Below are positions 63,980-64,000 of a DNA stretch of 64,000 nt, piece by piece. The stretch is taken from positions 1 to 64,000 of the forward strand of contig NC_037648.1 of NCBI RefSeq assembly GCF_003254395.2, in the 5' to 3' direction. The position numbers and the translations under genes are program-made. Each line of letters begins with the position of its first letter. Within the stretch, counting starts at the first letter, position 1. Below the pieces are notes generated by a model. It was not told the DNA's origin. It ran no database searches and saw only the letters and a list, made by a program, of their open reading frames with translations. The stretch is from Apis mellifera (Eukaryota > Arthropoda > Insecta > Hymenoptera > Apidae).

Positions 63980-64000
63980 TTTTCTTTCTTTCTTTCTTTC
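63980..64000 (+). repeat. (TTTC)n microsatellite at the window end
   Basis: About five units, cut by the window edge. Confidence 0.9.

Noticed and set aside
24080..64000. tRNA, rRNA, spliceosomal RNA or CRISPR features
   Set aside because: No conserved tRNA boxes, rRNA or U-RNA cores, or spacer-repeat arrays were seen.

Overview
This is noncoding DNA from an animal nuclear genome, most likely an insect and probably a hymenopteran such as a bee. The evidence is a strongly AT-rich background that is still rich in CpG, abundant (TA)n, poly-A/T, (TTCC)n and (AAG)n tracts, arthropod-style core promoter motifs, and an intact mir-219 hairpin. The species assignment is an inference. I recognise no complete protein-coding gene, and nearly all open frames here look like chance or repeat-derived frames.

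Region 1 (1 to 24,079) is a giant inverted repeat. The left arm (1 to about 11,760) reads as the reverse complement of the right arm (about 12,560 to 24,079). They are separated by an AT-rich, partly diverged spacer. The window starts inside the left arm, so the outer left end is not seen. Each arm carries, from outside in: a GC-richer block with AGATGGCG motifs, a perfect 18-bp-stem hairpin, eight copies of an ATTAGTGTTGCG-like motif, a GC-richer block with splice-like signals, a 66-nt exon-like segment, a 60-bp minisatellite, a 133-bp element with 11-bp terminal inverted repeats, a TATA-type promoter, a 12-copy 171-bp satellite, a CCAAT/E2F/initiator promoter with a 5' splice site, and about 330-bp AT-rich direct repeats next to the spacer. 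The two promoter sets point outward from the centre. Both satellites have 12 monomers, but the mix of monomer variants differs between arms. The arms therefore seem to have changed separately, or the assembly mixed them.

Region 2 (24,080 to about 26,850) is a transition zone. It holds AT-rich DNA, a 20-copy GA-rich minisatellite of about 26 bp (24,590 to 25,100), and a pair of AGATGGCG motifs in a repeated 16-mer.

Region 3 (about 26,850 to 64,000) is a gene desert with higher GC, many microsatellites and patches of dense transcription-factor-like motifs. The one confident gene is mir-219 on the minus strand at about 46,345 to 46,425. Weaker candidates are a phase-symmetric 150-nt exon on the minus strand (29,014 to 29,163), a first exon with initiator and strong donor (40,620 to 41,070), and homeodomain-motif clusters near 40.15 kb and 43.7 kb. 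The likeliest reading is intergenic or intronic regulatory DNA around a conserved microRNA, joined on its left to a repeat-rich palindrome.
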